Shown here: one piece after another, positions 1 to 6,069 of the stretch
Layout: each line of letters starts with the position of its first letter
Position numbering within the stretch: position 1 is the first letter of the stretch
Assembly (NCBI GenBank): GCA_022402505.1
Contig: JAKRSE010000198.1
Coordinates: 1-18,707 of the forward strand
Source of the DNA: Fimbriimonadaceae bacterium
GTDB taxonomy: Bacteria > Armatimonadota > Fimbriimonadia > Fimbriimonadales > Fimbriimonadaceae
Reading direction: 5' to 3'
Length of the DNA: 18,707 bases
Translations under genes and position numbers: made by a program
Notes under the pieces: generated by a model
The model's database searches: none
What the model saw: the letters and a program-made list of their open reading frames with translations, nothing else
Told to the model about the DNA's origin: nothing

Positions 1-118
1 GGCTCCCGGCCGCCGACCCATCTCAACAACAAACGGAAACCCACCCCTCGGCCGGTTCGTTCCTCCCTGAGCGGCCGGCCTGCTGCTTTTCCGGCAGGCG
101 CGCGTCTGAGTCTTCACC

Positions 119-685
119 ATGAGCCTGATCGGCAGTCGAGTCCGGCTGGTCCCGCCCGAACCGGACCGGCACCTGGAGCAGGTCACCCGGTGGATCAACG
201 ATCCGGCGGTCACCGACACGCTGGCGGTCGGAGCCTTCCCGATGAGCCGCGCCGCCGAGATCGACTGGCTCAACGCCATGAACCAGGGCCGACCGCCGAC
301 CGAGATCGTCTTCGCCATCGAACTGATCGACACCGGCGAGCACATCGGCATGTCGGGGATCCACGGCATCGACTGGATCAGTCGGAGCGCGAACACGGGC
401 TCCTACATCGGGCCGGTGGAGTGGCGGGGGCAGGGCCTGGGGACCGAGGCGGTGAACCTGCGATCTGCCTACTGCTTCCTGACCCTCAATCTGGAGACCC
501 TCTTCTCCGCCCATCTCGGAGAAAATCCCGGTTCGGCAAGGATGCAGGCCAAGGCCGGCTACGAGGTCTGGGGCTGCAAGCCGCGCCGCTTCTACAAGAA
601 CGGCGCCTGGGTCGATTCCATTGAGACCATGCTGACCCGGGAGCGGTGGGCAGAGCTCCACGCCGCCGGCAAGCTCGGGACATAA
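119..685 (+). CDS. GNAT family N-acetyltransferase (RimJ/RimL type)
   Basis: This 188-residue protein fits the Acetyltransf_3 (RimJ/RimL-like) branch of the GNAT superfamily, which moves an acetyl group from acetyl-CoA to a protein N-terminus, amino sugar or small molecule. The N-terminal part opens with VRLVPPEPDRHLE, a common lead-in for this branch. The acetyl-CoA-binding motif A is visible as WRGQGLGTEAV (about residues 102-112). Further on, ENPGSARMQAKAGYE (about 135-149) matches the usual NxxSxrmxekxGF block. Length is typical for a single-domain GNAT. The ATG at 119 has no obvious Shine-Dalgarno. It is followed after 16 bp by a co-directional gene, so the two are probably co-transcribed. 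The substrate cannot be deduced; the family call is firm. Confidence 0.85.
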   Translation: MSLIGSRVRLVPPEPDRHLEQVTRWINDPAVTDTLAVGAFPMSRAAEIDWLNAMNQGRPPTEIVFAIELIDTGEHIGMSGIHGIDWISRSANTGSYIGPVEWRGQGLGTEAVNLRSAYCFLTLNLETLFSAHLGENPGSARMQAKAGYEVWGCKPRRFYKNGAWVDSIETMLTRERWAELHAAGKLGT

Positions 686-701
686 TCAGGGGAGAAGACC
701 C

Positions 702-1178
702 ATGGCCACCCTGCGCTATCTCACGGTTCCCGACTTCCTCTGGCTCAGCCAGGAGCTGACCAAGTCGGTCCAGAAGTACAGCTATGCGACGCTGGAGGAA
801 GGGGTCTTCTACCAGTACGGCCACGGGACGAGCGTGGACGTCGCCGGTCAGGCAGCCCGACTGCTCGTCGGATTCCCCAAGATGGCTCCCTTCGCCAAGG
901 CCAACGAGGCCCTGGCCCTGGCCGGCTGCATCGCCTTCCTCCGGATGAACCATCGGGACCTGAACCTGGGAGAGGGCGAAGCCGCGGACTGGGTGCGGGC
1001 GGTTTGGGCGAATCCCGCCTCGGCGCGGGAGGCGGTGGAATCGCGCCTCGTGGACAGCCACCTGCACGACAAGCACGGAGTCCCGCCCACCAAGAAGATT
1101 CTTGCCGGGGTGCTCAAGGACTTCGGCCCGGCCCTGGCGTCCCTGATGGACTCGGAAGCCCCTCGGGCCCTCGCCTGA
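702..1178 (+). CDS. Degenerate Fic/Doc-fold protein, probably catalytically inactive
   Basis: This 158-residue protein has the size and layout of Doc (death-on-curing) proteins: an N-terminal LTVPDFLWLSQELT segment, a central helix, then a stretch that aligns with the Fic loop. The canonical loop HPFxDGNKRTA appears here as APFAKANEALA (residues 62-72), followed by a helix ending in AFLRMN that matches the usual xFLxxNG. The Pro-Phe and the Asn are kept, but the catalytic His is Ala and the Lys-Arg that binds phosphate is Glu-Ala. From what is known of Fic AMPylases and Doc kinases this should abolish transfer activity. The start is supported by a strong Shine-Dalgarno (AGGGGAGAAG, about 5 bases before the ATG). 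It lies 16 bp after the GNAT gene. No antitoxin partner is seen, so a toxin role is not claimed. The family call is my alignment by eye. Confidence 0.55.
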   Translation: MATLRYLTVPDFLWLSQELTKSVQKYSYATLEEGVFYQYGHGTSVDVAGQAARLLVGFPKMAPFAKANEALALAGCIAFLRMNHRDLNLGEGEAADWVRAVWANPASAREAVESRLVDSHLHDKHGVPPTKKILAGVLKDFGPALASLMDSEAPRALA

Positions 1179-1220
1179 TCCGCCCGGTCTTCGCGTGGTA
1201 TCTTGAAGAAAGGTCAGGTC

Positions 1221-1312
1221 CACGACTGGAATGCGGGAGTAGCTTAATGGTAAAGCTCCAGCCTTCCAAGCTGATTACGCGGGTTCGATTCCCGTCTCCC
1301 GCTCCAGTCGTG
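1221..1312 (+). repeat. 10-bp perfect inverted repeat enclosing tRNA-Gly(UCC)
   Basis: CACGACTGGA at 1221-1230 is the exact reverse complement of TCCAGTCGTG at 1303-1312. The right arm begins with the tRNA discriminator base and the encoded CCA. In the precursor the acceptor stem could therefore extend by ten pairs beyond an AU bulge, with leader UGGA covering the 3' UCCA end. A third copy of TCCAGTCGTG lies at 1444-1453, overlapping the GTG start of the next small gene. The repeats are seen directly; a processing role is inference. Confidence 0.7.
1233..1306 (+). tRNA. tRNA-Gly (anticodon UCC)
   Basis: The acceptor stem GCGGGAG (1233-1239) pairs with CTCCCGC (1296-1302), followed by discriminator T and an encoded CCA (1304-1306). 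The T arm contains GGTTCGATTCC. The anticodon loop reads CTTCCAA, giving anticodon UCC, which decodes GGA/GGG. The top pair of the anticodon stem is C-A mismatched. It is followed after 26 bp by a second glycine tRNA, so they are probably one transcript. Confidence 0.95.
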
Positions 1313-1332
1313 TCCCCGGCCGAAATCTGCCG

Positions 1333-1407
<75 letters not shown>

Positions 1408-1450
1408 AGCTTCCCGGAGCATTCCGGCCGACCCGGATACACTTCCAGTC

Positions 1451-1687
1451 GTGATCCCGTCCCGGACCCGAACCCTTCCGCTCGCCCTCGCTTTGCTGGC
1501 CGTGCTGGCCGTCGGCTGCGGCGCACCGGAACCGGAAGGCTTCGCCCCCGGCGATCAGGAGGGCCTGGGCACCAAGATGTACGCGCCGGATTCCGCCACC
1601 TTAGCCGTGCCGAACCCTCCCTCCCAGGCCGAGCAGCGAGCCAACCTCGGCTACGCCCCGGACGCCTCCGGCAACGTGCCCGAGTAG
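1451..1687 (+). CDS. Small lipoprotein, function unknown
   Basis: A 78-residue protein with an Arg-containing N-terminus, a hydrophobic stretch (about residues 9-22) and a lipobox LAVGC with the lipidated Cys at 23. The mature part is about 55 residues, rich in Pro, Ala and Gly, low in complexity, with no recognisable domain. The start is GTG at 1451, chosen because it puts the signal peptide at the usual length; no clear Shine-Dalgarno is seen. It sits 43 bp after tRNA-Gly(CCC), so it could be read through from the tRNA promoter. Its stop is only 2 bp from the stop of the convergent arsA remnant, with no room for a terminator. Signal peptide II sorting is well supported; function is not. Confidence 0.65.
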   Translation: MIPSRTRTLPLALALLAVLAVGCGAPEPEGFAPGDQEGLGTKMYAPDSATLAVPNPPSQAEQRANLGYAPDASGNVPE

Positions 1688-1689
1688 AC

Positions 1690-2196
1690 TCACGCTTCCC
1701 AGGGCAGAATCGTGAGGCGGGTCGCCGTCTCGGCCGCCTCGGCGATCAGGTCGGGCTCGGTCTCCGCCTTGGCCTGCAGAAACGGATGGGCCGTCGACGT
1801 GACCGCGAGGCTTCGATTCACGACCCAGGCAAAAGGCGTGATTCCGGCCCGGCGCAGATCGGCATCCAGCGACGCCGCCTCGTGGACGGGAGTTGATTCG
1901 GGGAGGGCGACCAGAATCGTCCGGGTGAACTCGGAGTCGCGGAGCCGGGGGAGCAGACGTCGGACCGATTCCGGCGCGTCGCTCTGGGTTCGGGCAACCT
2001 CACGATGGTAGGCCTCAGCGGCATCCATCAGCAGAATCGTGTGTCCGGTCGGAGCCGTGTCGATGACCACGATCTCATCCTCGCCCCGCTCCACCGCTTC
2101 GGCGAAGGCCCGGAAGACGGCGATCTCTTCGGTGCAGGGCGAGCGGAGGTCTTCGGCGAGGAGCGCTAGGGCTTCCGGGTCCAGGCTTTCGGACGC
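1690..2196 (-). pseudogene. arsA: C-terminal part of ArsA arsenite ATPase, out of frame with the N-terminal part
   Basis: This reading frame continues the ArsA homology interrupted upstream. It starts without its own good start codon, near 2196, with ASESLDPEALALL. It then gives EDLRSPCTEEIAVF, which matches the region of E. coli ArsA around the third metalloid-binding cysteine (Cys422; here about 420 in the composite protein). Next comes the second signal-transduction motif DTAPTGHT, and it ends normally at a TGA. Joined to the upstream piece it would give about 567 residues, close to the 583 of E. coli ArsA. A short form from GTG at 2094 could be translated alone but would lack the cysteine and the second P-loop. 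The split is explained by a single missing base near 2195-2200. Either the gene is a recent pseudogene or the assembly has a one-base error. Confidence 0.8.
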
Positions 2197-3392
2197 CCGG
2201 CCAGGGCCGACTCGGTGTACCGGGCGATCTCCACCGCCGGGTCGATGCGCGAGACCGTCAGGTTCGGGCCTGCCGCATCCGCGTCGAATCCGCCCGCCGG
2301 GTCGGTGGTCGTCAGGTGGACGCGATGCCCGGCGGCGGCCAGGTCGCGGGCCAGGCGGACGGCGACGGTCGTCTTTCCGACCCCGCCCTTGCCCATCGTC
2401 ATCACCGCGCCGCGACCGGCCGATCCGATCTGGGCAACGAGCTCAGCCCAGGGGAGGCTCTCCGGAAGGGCGACGCTCTCCGACGAAAAGCCGGAGGTCA
2501 TGGGATCGAAGGGGACCAGGTCGCCCGGCAGGTCGCCCAGACGGGCGGGCATCCGGCTCAGAGCCTCCCGGGTCTTGGCCGCGATGGCCGCCGCGAGCGG
2601 GTCGTCCAAGCCCGACACATCTTCGCCGTCCCGAACCATCTCCTCGATCTCCTCCGGAGAATGAATCGTGAAGACGGCGTTGACCAGGAGGAACAGGTTG
2701 GAAACGCCCAGTTCGGCCAGCTCGCCGGCGGTCCGGTCGGCTTCTCGAAGGCTGGCGGGTTCGGCCCGGGCGACGAGGCAGACCCGGGTCTGCTCCGGAT
2801 CGCCGAGCCTGCGGACCGCCGCCGCATAGGCCTCCCGCTTGTCCTGCAGACCGGCCAGAGGTCCGAGGCAGCTGGATTCGGCGGTCGTCGTCTCCAGATA
2901 GTCGCTCCAGGCGCCGGGGAGGCTGAGCAGGCGCAGCGTGTGGCCCGTGGGAGCCGTGTCGAAGATGATTCGGTCGAAATCGGCCTCGATCTGGGGGGCG
3001 TTCAGAAGGCGGACGAATTCATCGAAGGCGGCGATCTCGGTGGTGCAGGCGCCGGAGAACTGTTCCTCCATGTTTCGGACCACGGCCTCGGGCAGCTTTC
3101 CGCGCCAGGGACCGACGACCTTCTCTCGGTAGGCAGCGGCGGCCGCCATCGGGTCCAGATTCATGCCCCACAGGTTCGGCACAGCCGGGATCGGGGTCGG
3201 CTCCATGCCGAGCTTCACGCCGAAGGCTTCATCGAGATTGCTTGCCGGATCCGTGCTGACGATCAGCGTCCGCCGGCCCTGAAAGGCCGAGACCGCCGCC
3301 GCCGAGCAGGCCAAGGTCGTCTTCCCGACACCGCCCTTTCCGGTGAAGAAGAGGTGCCGGGTCGCGAGTTCGGAGGTCCAGGATTCAAGCAT
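2166..3392 (-). CDS. arsA: Arsenical pump-driving ATPase ArsA, truncated by frameshift
   Basis: ArsA is the cytoplasmic ATPase that energises arsenite/antimonite efflux through ArsB or Acr3. The frame gives 408 residues with two P-loops of the GKGGVGKTT type (residues 18-26 and 334-342), the duplicated A1/A2 layout of true ArsA rather than a single-domain Get3-like protein. DTAPTGHT is at 145-152. Metalloid-site cysteines are visible at 116 (SGACTTEIAAF) and 175 (SSCLGPLAGL), matching E. coli Cys113 and Cys172. The last residues after about 400 (PKAWTRKP then TAG at 2168) do not belong to the family, while the next frame carries the expected continuation down to 1690. The start overlaps the arsD stop by 8 bp, so translation is probably coupled. 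As encoded, the product lacks the third cysteine and most of A2. Confidence 0.92.
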   Translation of the reverse strand: MLESWTSELATRHLFFTGKGGVGKTTLACSAAAVSAFQGRRTLIVSTDPASNLDEAFGVKLGMEPTPIPAVPNLWGMNLDPMAAAAAYREKVVGPWRGKLPEAVVRNMEEQFSGACTTEIAAFDEFVRLLNAPQIEADFDRIIFDTAPTGHTLRLLSLPGAWSDYLETTTAESSCLGPLAGLQDKREAYAAAVRRLGDPEQTRVCLVARAEPASLREADRTAGELAELGVSNLFLLVNAVFTIHSPEEIEEMVRDGEDVSGLDDPLAAAIAAKTREALSRMPARLGDLPGDLVPFDPMTSGFSSESVALPESLPWAELVAQIGSAGRGAVMTMGKGGVGKTTVAVRLARDLAAAGHRVHLTTTDPAGGFDADAAGPNLTVSRIDPAVEIARYTESALAGRPKAWTRKP

Positions 3393-3735
3393 TCGGGCCT
3401 GCCTGGCGCAGCGAACGGAGCTCGCGGGGAGCCGCCTGGAGGCCGAACCAGCCGGCCAGCTCGGCCCGATCGGGATAGCGGCCCTTCGCCTTCAGCTCGC
3501 CATCGACCAGGAAGATCGGCAGATGCTCGGCTTCGGGACCCATCTCGGCGGCCACGACGGGATTCTCAACGTAGGCCCGGGGGTCCTGCATCAGGTTGTG
3601 GCGGACGACCTCCACTCCCTGCGACTTGAGGAAGGCGACGTCGGCGGCCAGGCGGACCAGGTGGGGTTCGACGGTGGGGCCGCAGACGCCGGTGCTGCAG
3701 CACATGGCGGGATCGAAGATTTCAAGCCGGTTCAT
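3385..3735 (-). CDS. arsD: Arsenite metallochaperone ArsD
   Basis: ArsD hands As(III)/Sb(III) to ArsA, raising its affinity, and can weakly repress the operon. The 116-residue protein opens with FDPAMCCSTGVCGP, containing the three essential cysteines C12, C13 and C18, essentially identical to the plasmid R773 protein. GRYPDRAELAGWFGL (about 85-99) matches the conserved thioredoxin-like C-terminal segment. The distal vicinal cysteine pairs found at the end of R773 ArsD are absent, as in many chromosomal ArsD proteins; the tail here is RELRSLRQAGPNA. The gene overlaps arsR by 14 bp and arsA by 8 bp, a tight order arsR-arsD-arsA on the minus strand. Confidence 0.95.
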   Translation of the reverse strand: MNRLEIFDPAMCCSTGVCGPTVEPHLVRLAADVAFLKSQGVEVVRHNLMQDPRAYVENPVVAAEMGPEAEHLPIFLVDGELKAKGRYPDRAELAGWFGLQAAPRELRSLRQAGPNA

Positions 3736-4060
3736 GTTGGGGTGCCTGGAGCGAGTCCAAGAGGTCGATCATCCGCCGGAGGGCCTCCGGGCGGACGGAG
3801 CAGATCGTGAAGCGACCCTGGCGTTCGGCGGTGATCAGCCCGGCCAGGCGAAGCTCCTTCAGGTGGAAGGAAATCGTGGAGGACACCTTGGAATCGCCCG
3901 TGACATGGCAGCAGATCTCCCCGACGGTGACGCCACGAAACGGCCGGACGCTTCCGTCTTGATCGACCGCAACCGGCTCCCGGCACCGCGCCAGGAACCG
4001 AAAAATCTCGAGCCGGGTGGGGTCGCCCAGCGCCCGGAACATCGGTTCAATTGGCTCCAT
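3722..4060 (-). CDS. arsR: ArsR-family metalloid-responsive repressor
   Basis: A winged-helix repressor expected to sit on the ars promoter and leave when As(III) or Sb(III) binds. From the ATG at 4060 the protein is 112 residues: FRALGDPTRLEIFRFL (8-23) is the family's first helices, TISFHLKELRLAGLI (62-76) is the recognition helix, and ITAERQGRFTICSV leads into the wing. I chose 4060 because AGGGGAAGG lies about five bases upstream and because ArsR proteins normally begin just before FRALGDPTR. An ATG at 4105 would add 15 residues but lacks a Shine-Dalgarno. The usual inducer motif ELCVC is EICCH here (Cys50-Cys51-His52), and a loop of about ten residues (28-43) precedes it. First gene of arsR-arsD-arsA. 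Confidence 0.92.
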   Translation of the reverse strand: MEPIEPMFRALGDPTRLEIFRFLARCREPVAVDQDGSVRPFRGVTVGEICCHVTGDSKVSSTISFHLKELRLAGLITAERQGRFTICSVRPEALRRMIDLLDSLQAPQHEPA

Positions 4061-4088
4061 CCTGCCCTTCCCCTGGCTCACTTCGATC

Positions 4089-4109
4089 ATTCTAGAATCA
4101 TCCATATTA
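4089..4109 (-). promoter_or_regulatory. Putative ars promoter and operator
   Basis: Reading the minus strand, TAATAT (4109-4104) resembles a -10 box and is followed directly by a perfect 10-bp palindrome, ATTCTAGAAT (4098-4089), about where transcription would begin. Both lie upstream of the preferred arsR start at 4060. A palindrome over the start point is where an autoregulating ArsR would bind. No convincing -35 box was found, so this is a suggestion. Confidence 0.35.
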
Positions 4110-4320
4110 CGAACTCTGGGACCTTGGGGCTTGTGCGGTAACCGGGCTGGGTCCTTCTGCTGCCTTCGATTCTTAACAGTCCAGGTTCCAGATGGGGCGG
4201 TTCTTAAAACTTGCGTTAAGCCTTGGGGCGAGAGCGAGGTCCCGTCTTGGGGACCCTGTCAGCCGCCCACACAATGCGGTTGCCGCCTCGGATCGACACG
4301 CCGACGGCGCGTGAGTCCCC

Positions 4321-5346
4321 ATGAAAAAGGCCTTCACCCTTATTGAGCTGCTGGTGGTCATCGCCATCATCGCCATTCTTGCCGCCATCCTCTTCCCCGT
4401 CTTCGCCCAGGCGAAGGCCGCCGCCAAGAAGAGCTCCGACCTCTCCAACGTGAAGCAGATCGGAACGGCCTTCCAGATCTACACGGCGGACTACGACGAT
4501 GTTCTGCCTTCGGCCTACTTCCACCGCGCCTTCAACCCGGCGCTCGGCGGAACCCGCGGCGGCTACATCCACTTCTCCGGCATGCTCCGGCCCTACGTGA
4601 AGAACGACCAGATCTGGGTGTCGCCCGGCGACGCGATCGGCGGTCACGGCCCGACCTGCTTCGCCACTGCCAACAACAACAGCGGCAAGGGCTTCCCCGG
4701 CGGTCAGCAGGGCGACCGCTGCCCGGTGAACAGCGACGTTCCCGGCGTGCCTTCGCTCGGCGGATTCATCATCGACGACCAGGTGCCCCGCCTCAGCTAC
4801 ACGGTCAACTCGGCCGTCATGCCCCGGCTCCGGAACATCCGCGACGTGCAGGAAGGCGGCATTCGCGTCATCAGCACCACCAGCCTGGACAACGTGAGCG
4901 GCACCATCGCCCTCGCCGGTCTGATCGACAACCTCTCCTGCCTCAACGGCCAGTCGTTGGGCACGGGTCTTCGCAACTCCAGCCACCGCAGCACCAACGC
5001 CGCCAGCCGCGACGCCGCCAACCGCGTCCAGTACCTGGGCGAGAACACCGACGGATCGGTGAGCCCGCTCTATGCGCTGAACGCCGGCCAGGTGGCGGGC
5101 ACGGGCGCCAACGACCTGTTCAGCGTCTGCAAGAACACCCCCTCGGGCACCCTGCCGCTGATCACCTACCACAGCGCCCGCCGCTGGGGCAATGGAGACA
5201 ACTACGGCATGGCCGACAGCTCGGCCCGATTCGCTCCTTTCGCTCAGACAATCAGCCCGAGCCGCTACATGTGGGGCGACCGCATGTACACGGCCGCCGG
5301 TCAGCAGCTGCTCGACCCGATCTCCGGCAACCCGGTCACCAACTGA
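4321..5346 (+). CDS. Type IV prepilin-like protein (pseudopilin)
   Basis: A 341-residue secreted protein with a class III signal: short leader MKKA, then FTLIELLVVIAI with Glu at +5, processed by prepilin peptidase PilD, which would also methylate the new N-terminal Phe. The hydrophobic helix runs to about residue 29 and would anchor the protein in the inner membrane or pack in a fibre. TADYDD (55-60) follows the helix, and near the C-terminus H284 precedes MADSSARF (297-304), the form taken in this group by the H-X9-DG motif of large bacterial pseudopilins. The middle has four cysteines (113, 134, 207, 270). Leader cleavage after Ala rather than Gly is tolerated. Upstream lies 215-260 bp of non-coding DNA shared with arsR; downstream a strong hairpin precedes a lipoprotein gene. 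No assembly genes are here, so its fibre or secretion role is unknown. Confidence 0.9.
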   Translation: MKKAFTLIELLVVIAIIAILAAILFPVFAQAKAAAKKSSDLSNVKQIGTAFQIYTADYDDVLPSAYFHRAFNPALGGTRGGYIHFSGMLRPYVKNDQIWVSPGDAIGGHGPTCFATANNNSGKGFPGGQQGDRCPVNSDVPGVPSLGGFIIDDQVPRLSYTVNSAVMPRLRNIRDVQEGGIRVISTTSLDNVSGTIALAGLIDNLSCLNGQSLGTGLRNSSHRSTNAASRDAANRVQYLGENTDGSVSPLYALNAGQVAGTGANDLFSVCKNTPSGTLPLITYHSARRWGNGDNYGMADSSARFAPFAQTISPSRYMWGDRMYTAAGQQLLDPISGNPVTN

Positions 5347-5352
5347 TCCCAC

Positions 5353-5386
5353 GGCGGGCTCGGGGGTCTCTTCCCTCGGGCCCGCC
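5353..5386 (+). terminator. Long GC-rich stem-loop after the prepilin gene
   Basis: Bases 5353-5366 can pair with 5373-5386 as a 14-bp stem with two G-T pairs and a six-base loop (TCTCTT). It starts 7 bp after the prepilin stop. No T-run follows. It could be a partial terminator or a 3'-end stabiliser that makes the prepilin message more abundant than the downstream lipoprotein message. Confidence 0.5.
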
Positions 5387-5406
5387 CTCGGCCCTTCCTG
5401 ATCTTG

Positions 5407-5727
5407 ATGAAGAAGCTTTTCATTCCCATCCTGGCTCTGCTCGGCATGTCCGTTGTCGGCTGCAGCGATGTCGCCCCCAGCACCAACGTTCCGGTGGTGG
5501 AGATCTCTGAAGAGGAGCAGGCGCGACAGGCCGCCCTGATCCCTCAGCTGGACCAGGTCGCTCGGCAGCACCTGAACACCGCCTGGGAATCGCTCCCGCA
5601 GGACGCCAAGGCGCCGTATCTCGACTTCCACAAGGGAGACGAGGCGAAGGCCAAGGATCACTTCGGCACGATGGTCCAGTCGCACAAGGATTCGGCGGCG
5701 GCCGCCGGAACCCTGCTCAACCAGTAG
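5407..5727 (+). CDS. Small lipoprotein downstream of prepilin gene
   Basis: From the ATG at 5407 the protein is 106 residues (a TTG at 5404 would add one). It has a Lys-Lys N-terminus, a hydrophobic segment and a lipobox VVGC with lipidated Cys19. The mature part is mostly predicted helix and highly charged (EEEQARQAALIPQLDQVARQ and onwards), with no known domain that I recognise. It lies 60 bp after the prepilin gene on the same strand, separated by a strong stem-loop, and ends just before a bidirectional terminator. A mirror-image prepilin-lipoprotein pair sits on the other side of that terminator. Function unknown; lipidation well supported. Confidence 0.7.
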   Translation: MKKLFIPILALLGMSVVGCSDVAPSTNVPVVEISEEEQARQAALIPQLDQVARQHLNTAWESLPQDAKAPYLDFHKGDEAKAKDHFGTMVQSHKDSAAAAGTLLNQ

Positions 5728-5752
5728 TCCGAGACGAGACTCCAGAAAGAGA

Positions 5753-5789
5753 AACGGTGCGGCCTCCGATTTCGGAGAGCCGCACCGTT
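5753..5789. terminator. Bidirectional hairpin terminator between convergent modules
   Basis: AACGGTGCGGC (5753-5763) plus CTCCG (5764-5768) pair with CGGAG (5773-5777) and GCCGCACCGTT (5779-5789), a 16-bp stem with one bulged A (5778) and a four-base loop. The minus-strand exit reads TTTCTCTTTCTG, moderately T-rich; the plus-strand exit (CTGTCGTTG) is weaker. It lies between two convergent stop codons (5727 and 5815), the expected place for a shared terminator. Confidence 0.8.
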
Positions 5790-5814
5790 CTGTCGTTGCC
5801 CGAAGGCCGGAGCC

Positions 5815-6069
5815 TCAGTAGCCGCCGGAACTCCCGGAGGGGAGCTGCTGGAGGCCGCCGCTGGACGAATCGGCCTCGGCGGGGGTTGCCGGAGCTGCCG
5901 GCGGAGTCGCCGCCGGGGGAACTCCACCCGCCGCACCCGGCGCCGGAGCCGCCGCCGCGGGCGGGGCTGCCGGAGGAGCCGGAGTCAGGTTCGGTTCAGG
6001 CTTGGCGCACCCGACCGCCACGGAGGCGGCCAGGGCGAGAGCGATCCAGGAGAGGCTTCGACGCATCAT
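5815..6069 (-). CDS. Pro/Ala-rich small lipoprotein
   Basis: An 84-residue protein starting Met-Met-Arg-Arg, with a hydrophobic segment and lipobox AVGC (Cys21). The mature part is low-complexity Pro-Ala-Gly for about 45 residues and ends in a Ser/Gly tail (PSGSSGGY), suggesting an extended spacer that crosses the periplasm or peptidoglycan. The start codon overlaps the stop of the upstream prepilin gene (TGATG), so translation is coupled to it; a second in-frame ATG follows directly. It is followed by the shared terminator. No enzymatic domain is present. Confidence 0.65.
   Translation of the reverse strand: MMRRSLSWIALALAASVAVGCAKPEPNLTPAPPAAPPAAAAPAPGAAGGVPPAATPPAAPATPAEADSSSGGLQQLPSGSSGGY

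Noticed and set aside
1..118. Minus-strand frame from 661 to 23 as a gene covering the window start
   Set aside because: It is antisense to the GNAT gene and has no recognisable motif. Bases 1-118 show only a weak GCCTGC/GCAGGC dyad and no gene.
1414..1427. Hairpin CCGGA-GCAT-TCCGG after tRNA-Gly(CCC) as a terminator
   Set aside because: Only five pairs and no T-run, so too weak to call.
2166..2200. Programmed -1 frameshift to join the two arsA frames
   Set aside because: No classical X-XXY-YYZ slippery site is present in the overlap between the two frames; the only A-run (CCGAAAGCC) does not allow good re-pairing. ArsA is not known to use recoding. Mutation or sequence error is simpler.
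2316..3629. Long plus-strand open frame opposite arsA and arsD
   Set aside because: It lies over clear ArsA/ArsD homology and its product is Arg/Gly-rich without motifs; a GC shadow.
4106..4320. Riboswitch in the long leader of the first prepilin gene
   Set aside because: I saw small hairpins (4238-4255, 4297-4313) but no conserved core of c-di-GMP or other known riboswitches.
4216..5685. Long minus-strand open frame (489 codons) opposite the prepilin and lipoprotein genes
   Set aside because: It is antisense to two well-supported genes with signal sequences, its product is low-complexity (Val, Ala, Gly, Arg, Asp) and lacks any recognisable motif. High GC produces such frames.
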